Made by a program: the position numbers and the translations under genes. A stretch of DNA of 64,000 bases from positions 1-64,000 of the forward strand of contig NZ_JAKILB010000009.1 of the NCBI RefSeq assembly GCF_023283895.1, in the 5' to 3' direction. How positions within the stretch are numbered: position 1 is the stretch's first letter; every line of letters starts with the position of its first letter. A model generated the notes under the pieces. It was not told the DNA's origin, did no database searches, and was given only the letters and a program-made list of their open reading frames with translations. The stretch comes from Shewanella pneumatophori. Lineage in GTDB: Bacteria; Pseudomonadota; Gammaproteobacteria; Enterobacterales; Shewanellaceae. This document shows, in pieces, positions 35,285 through 45,058 of this stretch.

Positions 35285-35341
35285 ATGACACAGTTTACAA
35301 CTTTCCAAAACATTAACTGGTGGTGGCACTTCCCAACTTAG
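35285..35341 (+). CDS. trpL: trp operon leader peptide
   Basis: An 18-codon ORF (MTQFTTFQNINWWWHFPT) with three consecutive Trp codons (35318-35326), followed directly by competing stem sequences and a terminator. Ribosome stalling at the Trp codons when charged tRNA-Trp is scarce would favour the antiterminator and expression of trpE onward. The first codons (CACAGTT, 35290-35296) also pair with AACTGTG (35354-35360), giving the 1:2 pause hairpin. Confidence 0.95.
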   Translation: MTQFTTFQNINWWWHFPT

Positions 35342-35420
35342 CGGGTGGTGTGGAACTGTGTACTCAAAATATTGAGACAAGATTCAACAAGAAAGCCCGC
35401 ATACTTGCGGGCTTTCTTGT
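35341..35420 (+). promoter_or_regulatory. trp attenuator (antiterminator and terminator)
   Basis: Terminator stem AAGAAAGCCCGC (35389-35400) with GCGGGCTTTCTT (35407-35418). The alternative pairing uses GCGGG at 35341-35345, just at the leader stop codon, with CCCGC at 35396-35400, which would break the terminator. The T-rich tract lies within the descending arm. Confidence 0.92.
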
Positions 35421-35563
35421 ATCTAACATTTAAATAGCGAGAAACGACAAGCCCAAGGCAGCGGGGAATGACCAATCAAATCTTCTAGTTAAGCCGATTG
35501 GTATAAGATAAAGTGAGATAAAACAATGAATAATGCATTACCCTACAAGGCAGGAGCATAAGC

Positions 35564-37147
35564 ATGGCAACCGATACTATCGCTAAAGTCGTCACTCAAA
35601 AACAAGAGCTGGCCTATCACGATGATCCGCTGCGCTTATATCAGCATGTCACTCAAGATGCACCGCATACCATGCTGCTTGAATCCGCAGAAATAGAAAG
35701 TAAAGATCACTTAAAAAGTATCGTATTAACTCACGCTGCGATGAAGATCCGCTGCGATGGTTACCAATTACAATTTAGTGCGCTGACCAATAATGGGCAA
35801 ACGCTTCTTACGCCAATCAAACAGTTTTTCACTGTCCACTTCCCGCAAAGTCACTGTGAACATAGTAGCGATAACAGCTTAGCTGTTACATTACAAAAGC
35901 AAGTGGATCAACTCGATGAAGATGCTCGTTTAAAGTCAACTTCTCCTCTTGATGGTTTAAGATTGTTAGTTAAACATATCCGCTGTGATGAAAGCCCTGA
36001 GTTTGAAGATCTGTTTTTAGGTGGTGTACTGGCATACGATCTAATTGATACCGTTGAACCTCTGCCAAGCGTACCAGAAGGTGATAACACCTGCCCTGAC
36101 TACCTATTTTATCTAGCAGAAACCTTAATACTGGTTGACCACCAGCAACAAAGCGCTGAAATTGTCACTCACCAGTTTGTCGCGCCATCAAAAGGCACCA
36201 GCGAAAGCATTAAGGCTTCTCTTTCATTACGCATGACAAAGCTACAAGATGCTTGTCATGCACTCGCGCCCGTTGCAGACCTAATAAGTATTAACGCCGA
36301 AACCCAAGTTAATATTTCAGACAATGATTTTAAAAACACCGTCATTGATCTAAAAGAGCACATTATTGCCGGCGATATTTTCCAAGTCGTACCATCGCGC
36401 AGCTTTAGCCTACCTTGCCCAAACACTTTAGGTGCGTACCGCGCATTAAGACTGACAAACCCAAGCCCATACATGTTTTACTTTCGCGGTGATGACTTCA
36501 CCTTATTTGGCGCATCGCCAGAAAGCGCACTGAAATATGAAGCACAAACCAATCAAGTCGAAATTTATCCAATTGCTGGCACGCGTAAGCGCGGTAAAAC
36601 AGCCAGCGGCGAAATCGATTTTGATCTTGATAGCCGTAACGAGCTTGAGCTGCGCCTCGATAAAAAAGAATTGTCAGAGCACATCATGTTAGTTGATTTA
36701 GCGCGCAACGATATCGCTCGCATTAGCCAAAACGGTACTCGCAAAGTCCCAGAGCTGTTAAAAGTCGATAGATACAGCCATGTAATGCATCTTGTTAGCC
36801 GCGTTACTGGTCAGCTTCGCAGTGATCTAGATGCACTGCACGCCTACCAAGCATGCATGAATATGGGCACCTTAACTGGCGCGCCAAAAGTCAGCGCAGC
36901 GCAGCTTATTCGCGGCGCTGAAAAAACACGTCGCGGCAGCTACGGCGGCGCAGTAGGTTACTTAAATGGTTTGGGTGATATGGATACCTGCATTGTTATT
37001 CGCTCTGCCTTTGTAAAAGATGGCACAGCCTTTATTCAAGCTGGCGCTGGGGTAGTATTCGATTCAGATCCACAAGCAGAAGCTGATGAAACTCGCCAAA
37101 AGGCACAAGCGGTAATAAGCGCGATAAAAATGGGAGGTGGACTATGA
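35564..37147 (+). CDS. trpE: Anthranilate synthase component I
   Basis: Chorismate to anthranilate with ammonia from TrpG. 527 residues. The tryptophan feedback site LLESAEIESKDHLKSI is intact near residue 38. The chorismate-binding domain has FQVVPSRSFSLPCP, PSPYMFYFRG, PIAGTRKRG and LVDLARNDIAR, and GTLTGAPKVSA near the end. AGGAG seven bases before the ATG. Overlaps trpG by 4 bp (ATGA), which suggests 1:1 coupled translation of the two subunits. Confidence 0.97.
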   Translation: MATDTIAKVVTQKQELAYHDDPLRLYQHVTQDAPHTMLLESAEIESKDHLKSIVLTHAAMKIRCDGYQLQFSALTNNGQTLLTPIKQFFTVHFPQSHCEHSSDNSLAVTLQKQVDQLDEDARLKSTSPLDGLRLLVKHIRCDESPEFEDLFLGGVLAYDLIDTVEPLPSVPEGDNTCPDYLFYLAETLILVDHQQQSAEIVTHQFVAPSKGTSESIKASLSLRMTKLQDACHALAPVADLISINAETQVNISDNDFKNTVIDLKEHIIAGDIFQVVPSRSFSLPCPNTLGAYRALRLTNPSPYMFYFRGDDFTLFGASPESALKYEAQTNQVEIYPIAGTRKRGKTASGEIDFDLDSRNELELRLDKKELSEHIMLVDLARNDIARISQNGTRKVPELLKVDRYSHVMHLVSRVTGQLRSDLDALHAYQACMNMGTLTGAPKVSAAQLIRGAEKTRRGSYGGAVGYLNGLGDMDTCIVIRSAFVKDGTAFIQAGAGVVFDSDPQAEADETRQKAQAVISAIKMGGGL

Positions 37148-37758
37148 AAATCTATTTACTCGATAACTTCGACTCGTTCACTTACAACTTAGTCGACCAG
37201 TTTAGAAGCCTGGGTTATGAGGTCGTTATTTACCGAAATGATGTTGATGCCGACTTTATCGCTAGCAAACTATTAAACGAAACCGTACCGGCAGCCCTTG
37301 TGTTATCACCAGGTCCTGGCGCGCCACATGAAGCAGGCTCGCTAATGGCCTTAATACAGCGTGTAGCCGGTAAAGTACCAATGCTAGGCATTTGTCTTGG
37401 CCACCAAGCCTTGGTTGAGCATTACGGCGGCAAAGTTGAGCGCGCAAATCAAGTGGTTCATGGTAAAGCTAGCCCCACTTATCACAGCGGTGAAGACATT
37501 TTTGCCAACCTGCCCTCGCCCTTGCCAGTAGCTCGCTATCACAGCCTAGTAGCGACTAAAGTGCCTGAATGTTTAGATGTGATTGCGACTACTGAAAATA
37601 TGCCAATGGCGATTATCCACCGTGAAGATAAAGCAGTTGGCTTTCAGTTTCATCCGGAGTCAATTTTAACCACTTTAGGTAGCCAATTATTAGTACAAAG
37701 CTTAGATTACTTATCACGCGCACTGAATGAAAATAGCCAAGATAATGACCAAGGATAA
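37144..37758 (+). CDS. trpG: Anthranilate synthase component II (glutamine amidotransferase)
   Basis: 204-residue class I amidotransferase supplying ammonia to TrpE: the triad Cys in GICLGHQAL, and His and Glu in FQFHPESILT; also LVLSPGPGAPHEAGS. Unlike E. coli, TrpG is not fused to TrpD. The ATG lies in the trpE stop and is preceded by GGAGG. Confidence 0.96.
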   Translation: MKIYLLDNFDSFTYNLVDQFRSLGYEVVIYRNDVDADFIASKLLNETVPAALVLSPGPGAPHEAGSLMALIQRVAGKVPMLGICLGHQALVEHYGGKVERANQVVHGKASPTYHSGEDIFANLPSPLPVARYHSLVATKVPECLDVIATTENMPMAIIHREDKAVGFQFHPESILTTLGSQLLVQSLDYLSRALNENSQDNDQG

Positions 37759-37762
37759 GATG

Positions 37763-38821
37763 ATGACTCATACAGAAATCAAACCTTCAGCAGCCCTTAT
37801 CGAAACACTTTATCAGGGTGAGAGCTTAACCCGAGCGGAAGCTAAATCGCTATTTAGCCAGATCATTCAAGGCGAAATGAATGAAGTCACTATGGCCGGC
37901 ATGTTAGTGGCGATGAAAATGCGCGGCGAAACCATTGATGAAATATCCGGTGCCGCTGATGCGCTGCGCGCAGCGGCCAAAGCTTTCCCTGCACCGAGTG
38001 AATCAACCGTTAATCAAGGGATTGTCGATATCGTTGGTACAGGCGGCGACGGCCACAACACCATTAATATCTCAACAACCGCGGCTTTTGTTGCCGCCGC
38101 CGCGGGTGCCAAAGTAGCGAAGCATGGTAACCGCAGCGTTTCGAGTAAATCTGGTTCATCTGATTTACTGGCGCAATTTGGTATCGATTTAACCATGGCG
38201 CCAGAAACAGCCCGTGATTGCTTAGATGAGCTAGGTCTGTGTTTCTTGTTTGCTCCTCATTATCACGGCGGCGTGGCTCACGCAGTACCGGTGCGCCAAG
38301 CACTTAAAACTCGTACGCTATTTAATGTATTAGGGCCGTTAATCAATCCATCTAAGCCAGATTTTATGCTGTTAGGTGTTTATAGCCCTGAGCTGGTCGC
38401 CCCAATTGCACAAGTGGTAAAAGCCCTAGGGATAAAACGTGCCATGGTCGTTCATGGTAGCGGTCTTGATGAAGTTGCACTGCACGGCGACACCTTAGTC
38501 AACGAGCTTAAAGATGGCGTTATCAACGAGTATCGCATTACGCCAGCTATGCTGGGTGTCAGTGAGGCAAAACTGACGGATTTAGAAGGCGGCGCACCGG
38601 ATGAAAATGCCGATTACACTCGCGCGATTTTACAAGGTACAGGGCAACAAGCGCATATGAATGCGGTCGCCATCAATGCTGGCTGTGCGCTTTATGTTGC
38701 AGGCGTTAGCGAAGACATAAAATCAGGGACTGCATTGGCACTTGAAACTATCAGTAGCGGTAAAGCCTTTGAGTTATTAACCCAATTGGCTAGCGCTAGC
38801 CAGGCTGCTAAAGGAGCTTAA
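37763..38821 (+). CDS. trpD: Anthranilate phosphoribosyltransferase
   Basis: Transfers phosphoribose from PRPP to anthranilate. The start taken is the ATG at 37763 (MTHTEIKPSAAL), with AAGGA seven bases upstream and just after the trpG stop; the ATG at 37760 is equally in frame, and an earlier ATG at 37727 would overlap trpG. 352 residues with the PRPP loop VGTGGDGHNTINIST and the SVSSKSGSSDLL region. Stop is TAA two bases before the trpCF GTG. Confidence 0.95.
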   Translation: MTHTEIKPSAALIETLYQGESLTRAEAKSLFSQIIQGEMNEVTMAGMLVAMKMRGETIDEISGAADALRAAAKAFPAPSESTVNQGIVDIVGTGGDGHNTINISTTAAFVAAAAGAKVAKHGNRSVSSKSGSSDLLAQFGIDLTMAPETARDCLDELGLCFLFAPHYHGGVAHAVPVRQALKTRTLFNVLGPLINPSKPDFMLLGVYSPELVAPIAQVVKALGIKRAMVVHGSGLDEVALHGDTLVNELKDGVINEYRITPAMLGVSEAKLTDLEGGAPDENADYTRAILQGTGQQAHMNAVAINAGCALYVAGVSEDIKSGTALALETISSGKAFELLTQLASASQAAKGA

Positions 38822-38822
38822 T

Positions 38823-40250
38823 GTGAGCACAGATCTAAGAGATGCACCAAAAATCAAAGAAAGTAACGTATTAACAAAAATTGTCGATACTAAAACTGCT
38901 CATATTGAATCATTAAAACAGCGCTTTCCTGAAGCCACATTAGCACCTAAAGTGTCAGACAGAAGTTTATTTGACGCACTTAAAGCGCCCAATGCAGGCT
39001 TTATTCTAGAATGCAAAAAAGCCAGTCCTTCAAAAGGCTTAATCCGCGATGTATTTGATGTTAATGCCATCGCCGATGTTTATAACCACTATGCCGCTGG
39101 GATTTCGGTATTAACCGATGAGCAGTTCTTCCAAGGTGATATGGATTATATCCCGCGTGTACGTGCTCGCGTCAGCCAACCCATTTTATGCAAAGACTTT
39201 TTCGTGGATGAGTACCAAGTAAAACTTGCTGCTCACCAAGGCGCCGATGCCATTTTATTAATGTTATCTGTACTTGATGACAATCGCTATCAAACTTTGG
39301 CAAGCGAAGCGGCCAAATATCAGCTCGATATTTTAACTGAAGTGAGCAATGAAACAGAGCTCACTCGCGCTATTGCGCTTAATGCCAAGATCATCGGCAT
39401 TAATAATCGTAACCTGCGCGACTTATCCACCGATCTTGCTACCACAGAAGAACTCGCACCGCATATTCCAGCAGACAGAGTGGTGATCAGCGAGTCAGGC
39501 ATTTATAACCAAGCGCAGGTACGCCGCTTGGCACCGTTAGTAGACGGTTTCTTAGTTGGTAGCTCGCTAATGGCTGAAGAGGATCTAGATCTGGCTTGTC
39601 GCACATTGATTTTTGGTCATAACAAGGTCTGCGGCTTAACGCGCCTTGAAGATATGCTCGCTGTAGCTAAAGCTGGCGCTGTCTATGGCGGGCTTATCTT
39701 TGCTAACAAATCACCTCGTGCAGTCACGCCCGAGCAAGCACTTAAGCTAGTCAGTGATCTTAAGCAAAACGGCACTAAACTTAACCTTGTGGGCGTTTTT
39801 GTCAACGAAGCTGCCGATGTTATGGCTAAGCTGGCACTCGATCTAAACCTATTTGCCGTTCAATTACATGGCAGCGAAACTGCGATTGAAATTGATGCAT
39901 TAAAGGCAATGTTAACCGCTAACAATAGCCCAACTCAGATCTGGAAAGCCGTTGCTGTCGATGTCAGCAATGAACATGAGTTAGCTATACCCGCAGGTAT
40001 AGACCGCGTTGTATTTGACAGTAAATCAGATGGCCAATTTGGCGGTACTGGTAAAGCCTTCGACTGGCAAAAGTCATTACCGAGTAAAGAAAACGCATTA
40101 CTTGCTGGCGGCTTAAGCCCTGATAACGCATCAGATGCCGTTAATCAAGGCTTTTATGGCTTAGACTTTAATTCGGGCCTTGAGCAAAGCCCAGGCATTA
40201 AAGACTCAAGCAAGGTAGCAGCAACATTTTCGCTACTGCGACAATACTAG
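38823..40250 (+). CDS. trpCF: Bifunctional indole-3-glycerol-phosphate synthase / phosphoribosylanthranilate isomerase
   Basis: Catalyses two consecutive steps. The GTG start has AAGGAG six bases upstream. Residues about 1-260 are the TrpC barrel (FILECKKASPSKGLIR, VLTDEQFFQGD, CKDFFVDEYQV, NNRNLRDLS, SESGI) and about 263-475 the TrpF barrel (KVCGLTRLEDM, GLIFANKSPRAV, QLHGSE, GGLSPDNA, DFNSGLEQSPGIKD). Fused as in enterics, vibrios and Shewanella. Confidence 0.97.
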   Translation: MSTDLRDAPKIKESNVLTKIVDTKTAHIESLKQRFPEATLAPKVSDRSLFDALKAPNAGFILECKKASPSKGLIRDVFDVNAIADVYNHYAAGISVLTDEQFFQGDMDYIPRVRARVSQPILCKDFFVDEYQVKLAAHQGADAILLMLSVLDDNRYQTLASEAAKYQLDILTEVSNETELTRAIALNAKIIGINNRNLRDLSTDLATTEELAPHIPADRVVISESGIYNQAQVRRLAPLVDGFLVGSSLMAEEDLDLACRTLIFGHNKVCGLTRLEDMLAVAKAGAVYGGLIFANKSPRAVTPEQALKLVSDLKQNGTKLNLVGVFVNEAADVMAKLALDLNLFAVQLHGSETAIEIDALKAMLTANNSPTQIWKAVAVDVSNEHELAIPAGIDRVVFDSKSDGQFGGTGKAFDWQKSLPSKENALLAGGLSPDNASDAVNQGFYGLDFNSGLEQSPGIKDSSKVAATFSLLRQY

Positions 40251-40407
40251 ATCGAATGTGCGATCAGCTAGCTTGTAGAGCATCGTGATAGCTCAAAAAA
40301 GCTAAAGCGAAACAAGACTTAGCGAAATGATATTTTAGCCAAACAAGATTATAGCCATATGCAACTTTTGCCTGTGGCTGCAAATTAAAAAGAAATAGGA
40401 CAAGATT
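40251..40407 (+). other. 157-bp gap inside the trp operon
   Basis: All other junctions in this operon overlap or are a few bases apart, but trpCF and trpB are 157 bp apart. No terminator is seen. A weak inverted pair AGCTA/TAGCT occurs at 40267-40302. It may hold an internal promoter for trpBA. Confidence 0.4.
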
Positions 40408-41598
40408 ATGAGCAAGTTAAACCCATATTTTGGGGAATACGGCGGTATGTACGTACCACAGATTTTAATGCCGGCCCTTAAACAGCTTGAAACCGCTTTT
40501 ATTGAAGCGCAAGAAGATGAAAGCTTTCAAAAAGAGTTTACTGAACTATTAAAAAACTATGCCGGTCGCCCAACAGCGTTAACATTAACTCGCAACTTAA
40601 GCCCTAACCCACTGGCAAAAATCTATTTAAAGCGTGAAGACCTACTTCACGGCGGCGCCCATAAAACTAACCAGGTATTAGGTCAGGCGTTACTGGCTAA
40701 GCGCATGGGTAAAAAAGAGATCATCGCAGAAACTGGTGCCGGTCAGCATGGCGTTGCAACAGCGCTTGCCTGTGCCCTACTCGATCTAAAATGCAAAGTG
40801 TATATGGGTGCAAAAGACGTTGAACGTCAATCACCAAACGTATTTAGAATGAAGCTCATGGGCGCAGAAGTTATTCCGGTAACATCTGGCTCCGCAACAC
40901 TAAAAGATGCATGTAATGAAGCGATGCGCGACTGGTCTGGAAGTTACGACAAAGCCCATTACTTACTTGGCACAGCAGCAGGCCCACACCCGTTCCCAAC
41001 AATTGTGCGTGAGTTCCAACGCATGATCGGTGAAGAAACCAAAGCGCAAATTCTTGAGCGTGAAGGACGCCTACCGGATGCGGTCATTGCCTGTGTGGGC
41101 GGTGGTTCAAATGCCATTGGTATGTTTGCCGACTTTATTGATGAAAAAGAGGTTGCACTGATTGGTGTTGAACCTGCTGGTAAAGGTATCGACACACCTA
41201 TGCACGGCGCACCGCTAAAGCTCGGTAAAACAGGTATTTTCTTTGGTATGAAAGCGCCACTCATGCAAGATAGTGAAGGCCAAATTGAAGAATCTTACTC
41301 TGTCTCTGCAGGCCTTGATTTCCCATCAGTTGGGCCACAGCACGCACACCTTGCAGCAACAGGCCGTGCAACCTACGAGTCGGCAACTGATGATGAAGCG
41401 TTAGAAGCGTTCCAGCTGCTAGCGCGTAGTGAAGGGATTATTCCAGCGCTTGAGTCTGCTCACGCCTTAGCTTACGCAGTAAAACTTGCAAAAGAGGCCA
41501 CTAAAGAAACCCTATTAGTGGTTAACCTGTCGGGCCGCGGTGACAAAGATATTTTCACCGTTGCTGACATTCTTGAAAATCAAAACCAAAACAACTAG
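40408..41598 (+). CDS. trpB: Tryptophan synthase beta chain
   Basis: PLP enzyme joining indole and serine. 396 residues with the PLP lysine in [11 protein letters not shown] (near residue 87), [13 protein letters not shown] and the phosphate-binding [13 protein letters not shown] stop 10 bp before trpA. Forms the alpha2-beta2 complex with TrpA. Confidence 0.98.
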   Translation: MSKLNPYFGEYGGMYVPQILMPALKQLETAFIEAQEDESFQKEFTELLKNYAGRPTALTLTRNLSPNPLAKIYLKREDLLHGGAHKTNQVLGQALLAKRMGKKEIIAETGAGQHGVATALACALLDLKCKVYMGAKDVERQSPNVFRMKLMGAEVIPVTSGSATLKDACNEAMRDWSGSYDKAHYLLGTAAGPHPFPTIVREFQRMIGEETKAQILEREGRLPDAVIACVGGGSNAIGMFADFIDEKEVALIGVEPAGKGIDTPMHGAPLKLGKTGIFFGMKAPLMQDSEGQIEESYSVSAGLDFPSVGPQHAHLAATGRATYESATDDEALEAFQLLARSEGIIPALESAHALAYAVKLAKEATKETLLVVNLSGRGDKDIFTVADILENQNQNN

Positions 41599-41608
41599 GA
41601 GAGTGGCA

Positions 41609-42418
41609 ATGAGTCAACGTTACCAGGCAGCCTTTGCCGCCCTAAATGAAAAAAACCAAGGTGCATTTGTACCATTTGTGACCTTAGGTGATCCGTCACC
41701 AGAATTATCACTAAAAATCATCGACACCTTAGTTGAAAACGGTGCAGATGCTTTAGAGCTAGGTTTCCCGTTTTCAGATCCTCTTGCTGACGGCCCAGTG
41801 ATTCAAGGCGCTAACCTGCGTGCATTAGCTTCTGGCACAACCCCAAGCCAATGTTTTGAGATGCTAGCGGCCATTCGTGCCAAGTACCCTGAACTGCCTA
41901 TTGGTCTTTTGTTATATGCCAACTTAGTATTCGCTAATGGTGTTGATACTTTTTACGCCAAATGCCAAGCAGCGGGTGTCGACTCAGTATTAATTGCCGA
42001 CGTGCCAGTAGAAGAAGCAGGTCCATTTATTGAGTCAGCCAAAGCGCACAATATTGCGCCAATTTTTATCGCACCGCCAAATGCTGACAGCGAAACCCTA
42101 CAGCTTGTCAGTGAAAAAGGAGAAGGTTATACCTACCTTTTATCACGTGCTGGTGTAACGGGCACAGAGTCAAAAGCTGGAATGCCTATCACTGACATTC
42201 TTAACCGTCTAAAGGAGTTTAATGGCGCGCCGCCACTACTTGGTTTTGGTATTGCAGAACCCGCTCAGGTCAAAGCTGCAATTGATGCAGGCGCAGCTGG
42301 TGCTATCTCTGGCTCTGCCGTGGTAAAAATCATTGAAGCGAATCAAGACAATGAATCAGTGCTATTAAGTTCGCTTGCTGAGTTTACTCGCAATATGAAA
42401 GCTGCCACTGCGCGCTAA
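41609..42418 (+). CDS. trpA: Tryptophan synthase alpha chain
   Basis: Splits indole-3-glycerol phosphate to indole and G3P. Start at ATG 41609 ([12 protein letters not shown]), with TAGGAG upstream; a longer frame from 41540 would overlap trpB. 269 residues. Catalytic Glu in [12 protein letters not shown] and Asp in DPLADGP, plus the flexible loop [10 protein letters not shown]. Last gene of the operon, followed by a terminator at 42555. Confidence 0.97.
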   Translation: MSQRYQAAFAALNEKNQGAFVPFVTLGDPSPELSLKIIDTLVENGADALELGFPFSDPLADGPVIQGANLRALASGTTPSQCFEMLAAIRAKYPELPIGLLLYANLVFANGVDTFYAKCQAAGVDSVLIADVPVEEAGPFIESAKAHNIAPIFIAPPNADSETLQLVSEKGEGYTYLLSRAGVTGTESKAGMPITDILNRLKEFNGAPPLLGFGIAEPAQVKAAIDAGAAGAISGSAVVKIIEANQDNESVLLSSLAEFTRNMKAATAR

Positions 42419-42554
42419 TTGATAAATAAGATCCTAGATAGGTCATAGGTGAGTTTTAGCTAAAATCAAAAGTGGAAGATAGAAGATAGCTAGAACTCCC
42501 CTAGAGTAATTTAAGACGAGAGTAATTCAAGCTACTTAATAAGTAACAGATACA

Positions 42555-42580
42555 AAAATAGCGCCTAAGGGCGCTATTTT
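42555..42580. terminator. Bidirectional terminator between trpA and the arylsulfotransferase gene
   Basis: AAAATAGCGCC / GGCGCTATTTT (42555-42565 / 42570-42580) with a 4-nt loop, then TATTT on the plus side. Confidence 0.9.
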
Positions 42581-42639
42581 TATTTGGTTAGTTCTCTATC
42601 TAACCTCAAAGCTCGGTAGAGACAAAACCTAGTTGCAGA

Positions 42640-44445
42640 CTATTTTAGCATCTCATTGATTCGGATCACCTGAGCACGGTAACCCGTGGCAAACATATCA
42701 TGGCTGTCGATATTGATGCGAACCGCAGGCTTAGTTTCGCCGTATCTGTGCTCAACCAAAATAGATTGTACCTTACCTGTGGTGTCATCCATTTTTAGGT
42801 TGCCGTAACCGCCACCTAAGCCAAATAGGCCAGCAGAGGCAAAGTAACTCATCATACTGTCTTTATCGGCTTGGTATTTAACGATAGAGGTCACTGGCGA
42901 GTAGCCTTCATAACCTAACTCGTCTTTACCGTATTCCCAAACTTGCTTAACCGTCATGTTTTGCTCATCGATTTTATACTCAACCGAGCGAGAGTACTTT
43001 TCATTAGCAAACATTGGTTGACCTAAGAAACGGCCATCACCATTATCGAATACAGTTAAGGTACCCTTTTCTGGCACTAGATATGCTGTGTGTGACGTCC
43101 AACTAAAGTCAAAGCTCTCGTCCTGACATTTACCTTTTTCATTACACCAGATTGGCTCGCCGTCGTTAGTAACAGGCTTAAGCAATTTATCTTGATACTT
43201 TTCGCTCCAGCCCTTACTAGCGCTCAAAATCCACTTAACTTGCTTATCACGACCAATCTTAATCACTGCTGATTGGTGACGAGAGCTAATAATAATGCTG
43301 TCATCTGTTGGATCATATTCTATCGAGTTAATGTGCGCCCAGTTACGGCCAACTGCAACCCCATGAATATCGCCATAAGGTGCTTTAGCGAGGTCTTCTT
43401 CTGTGGTTTGATGACCAGCATCATCAAGATTGATATTCAGGCACACTGCGCCAGCATCAAGTGACAGAAGCGCCGCATCGCGCATTGGGTCCAAAATCGA
43501 ATTTAAGTCCCAGTAATCCACCAGCTTACCTGTATTATCCACCTCTACAATTTGGTCGCGCACAGTATTAACTAGGCGTCCGTCTGCAGTGCGGTAATCT
43601 TTGGCTGCTGCACGAATAAACACGTTGCCGTTAGCGCCTTCAATGCCTTCATGGGATGCATCAATAAAGTTACCCGGCAAGTTGTGCTCAGAGATCATCC
43701 GCCCCATGATCGACATTTTCTTCCAGCCTTGACCCTGTACCCACACCATGTTGCCGTCTTTCGTGACGTTCATGCCCATTGCATAACCTGCATTATCATA
43801 GGTTTTAGCGTCATGAGTGGTATACGGATTCATGTACCAACGAATATCGCCAGCGGTATCGATAATAAAAAAGCCAGGCTTACCATCCCAAGAAAATGCG
43901 CCGGGTGCATCAGGGTTATTGTGCATCAGAGGCGCAGCTTTACCGTCAGCATTGGTCCAGTTAACAAAATACAGTCTATCTTTAAAATCTGCATCAACAT
44001 GTTCGACTTCAACTATCGGTGCTTTAGCCCACTGACTTTCAGAAAAGCCCATATCAACATCGGGTGTTAACATTTTATAGTCATGAGACTTTTGCTCACC
44101 GTTTTCAGTCCACTTAACGGTAAAGGTATTCATAAAGGCCGGATAAAGACCAAAGATCGGCACCCCGCCCTCATCCATCACGCGCATATCATCAACTTGA
44201 TAAGTTAGGCTAACACCGTCTTTATCATTTGCATGCACAGTAACTTCAACAGCTGAAATTGTATGGCCTGCAAGTGTCACTAATGCAGTTAGTGGGGCAT
44301 TTTCATAAGGGTTATGAATGATATAACCAAGAGGTGCGCCTTCTACAGCCTTAGGCTTCATGCCCTCAATAGCTGCGAATGTTTGCGCTGAGCATAAACT
44401 TAAAGACAAGGCTAACGCCGAAAGAAGTAAAGCTGGTTTAGACAT
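42640..44445 (-). CDS. Arylsulfate sulfotransferase (AssT)
   Basis: PAPS-independent periplasmic enzyme that moves sulfate from one phenol ester to another phenol. 601 residues (E. coli enzyme about 598) with a signal peptide (cleavage near residue 24). The residues that line the active site in the E. coli structure have counterparts: His in DASHEGIEG, His in WAHINSIEYDP, Arg in SSRHQSAVI and the sulfate-accepting His in SWTSHTAYLV. The Cys pair in WCNEKGKCQ corresponds to the disulfide formed by DsbL/DsbI in uropathogenic E. coli, but no dsbL/dsbI genes are adjacent. Promoter region has a 20-bp palindrome. Confidence 0.9.
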   Translation of the reverse strand: MSKPALLLSALALSLSLCSAQTFAAIEGMKPKAVEGAPLGYIIHNPYENAPLTALVTLAGHTISAVEVTVHANDKDGVSLTYQVDDMRVMDEGGVPIFGLYPAFMNTFTVKWTENGEQKSHDYKMLTPDVDMGFSESQWAKAPIVEVEHVDADFKDRLYFVNWTNADGKAAPLMHNNPDAPGAFSWDGKPGFFIIDTAGDIRWYMNPYTTHDAKTYDNAGYAMGMNVTKDGNMVWVQGQGWKKMSIMGRMISEHNLPGNFIDASHEGIEGANGNVFIRAAAKDYRTADGRLVNTVRDQIVEVDNTGKLVDYWDLNSILDPMRDAALLSLDAGAVCLNINLDDAGHQTTEEDLAKAPYGDIHGVAVGRNWAHINSIEYDPTDDSIIISSRHQSAVIKIGRDKQVKWILSASKGWSEKYQDKLLKPVTNDGEPIWCNEKGKCQDESFDFSWTSHTAYLVPEKGTLTVFDNGDGRFLGQPMFANEKYSRSVEYKIDEQNMTVKQVWEYGKDELGYEGYSPVTSIVKYQADKDSMMSYFASAGLFGLGGGYGNLKMDDTTGKVQSILVEHRYGETKPAVRINIDSHDMFATGYRAQVIRINEMLK

Positions 44446-44474
44446 TGAAAATTAACTCAACAGTACGGAAACTG

Positions 44475-44494
44475 TTGCGGATTATAATCCGCAA
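44475..44494. promoter_or_regulatory. 20-bp perfect palindrome over the AssT promoter
   Basis: TTGCGGATTA and TAATCCGCAA abut with no spacer (44475-44494), 30 bp upstream of the AssT ATG. A TATAAT lies in its centre, so a repressor bound here would block a -10 element. A second small hairpin (AACAGT / ACTGTT) lies between it and the ATG. Confidence 0.5.
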
Positions 44495-44758
44495 AGTCGA
44501 TAAAAAATGTCAGAGAATTAACATAATAGTGAGTATATTTTGACTTTGATTAGCAGATCACGCTTTATCGATTTTATGCCTACTTGTTGCAACTTTATAT
44601 CTTCATGCTGGTCAGTGGTCTGCATGATGGCAATCCTGATGAGTTTAAGTCTATTGCGGACATCTATAAGTATGAGACTACTCACCAATCAGAACATAGA
44701 AAACTTAAGTCAAGGATTAGACTGGACCACGAATTATCCAAGATCAACCCACTGTAAT

Positions 44759-45058
44759 CTAGAGCTTGCTGTCAAACTGCACTCCATGCTTTTTGACATA
44801 CCAAATCGCTAATGGGATCTCTATTAATACGTAAATAAATAGCGTAAACCAAAACCAGTTAGTGCTAAACAGTATCGCGTTAAACACATAGCCGGTTCCC
44901 CAGAATTTACTTGCTACCAAAGCAAACACAAACATTGAACACGCAATATCGCAAAGCGAAATTTTATTAACATTGTTACCTGCAATTTTAGGATAAATAG
45001 ACAAATATCCCATAGCTAGCACCACAGCGACTAGACCTACAATATAAAGTTCCGCCAC
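44759..45058 (-). CDS. Small hypothetical membrane protein
   Basis: 99 residues from a GTG start, with three hydrophobic segments (about residues 4-24, 38-55 and 62-90) and short charged ends (YVKKHGVQFDSKL). I do not recognise it. The hydrophobic pattern and lack of competing long frames favour a real gene, but no ribosome-binding site is visible and an internal start is possible. No operon partner: AssT lies 313 bp downstream. Confidence 0.55.
   Translation of the reverse strand: MAELYIVGLVAVVLAMGYLSIYPKIAGNNVNKISLCDIACSMFVFALVASKFWGTGYVFNAILFSTNWFWFTLFIYVLIEIPLAIWYVKKHGVQFDSKL

Noticed and set aside
35285..35420. Treating the trp leader as a novel riboswitch
   Set aside because: The WWW leader peptide and competing stems are fully explained by classical ribosome-mediated attenuation.
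44540..44812. 90-codon plus-strand ORF near the AssT promoter
   Set aside because: No ribosome-binding site or family resemblance, and it overlaps the better-supported minus-strand membrane protein at 44759-45058.
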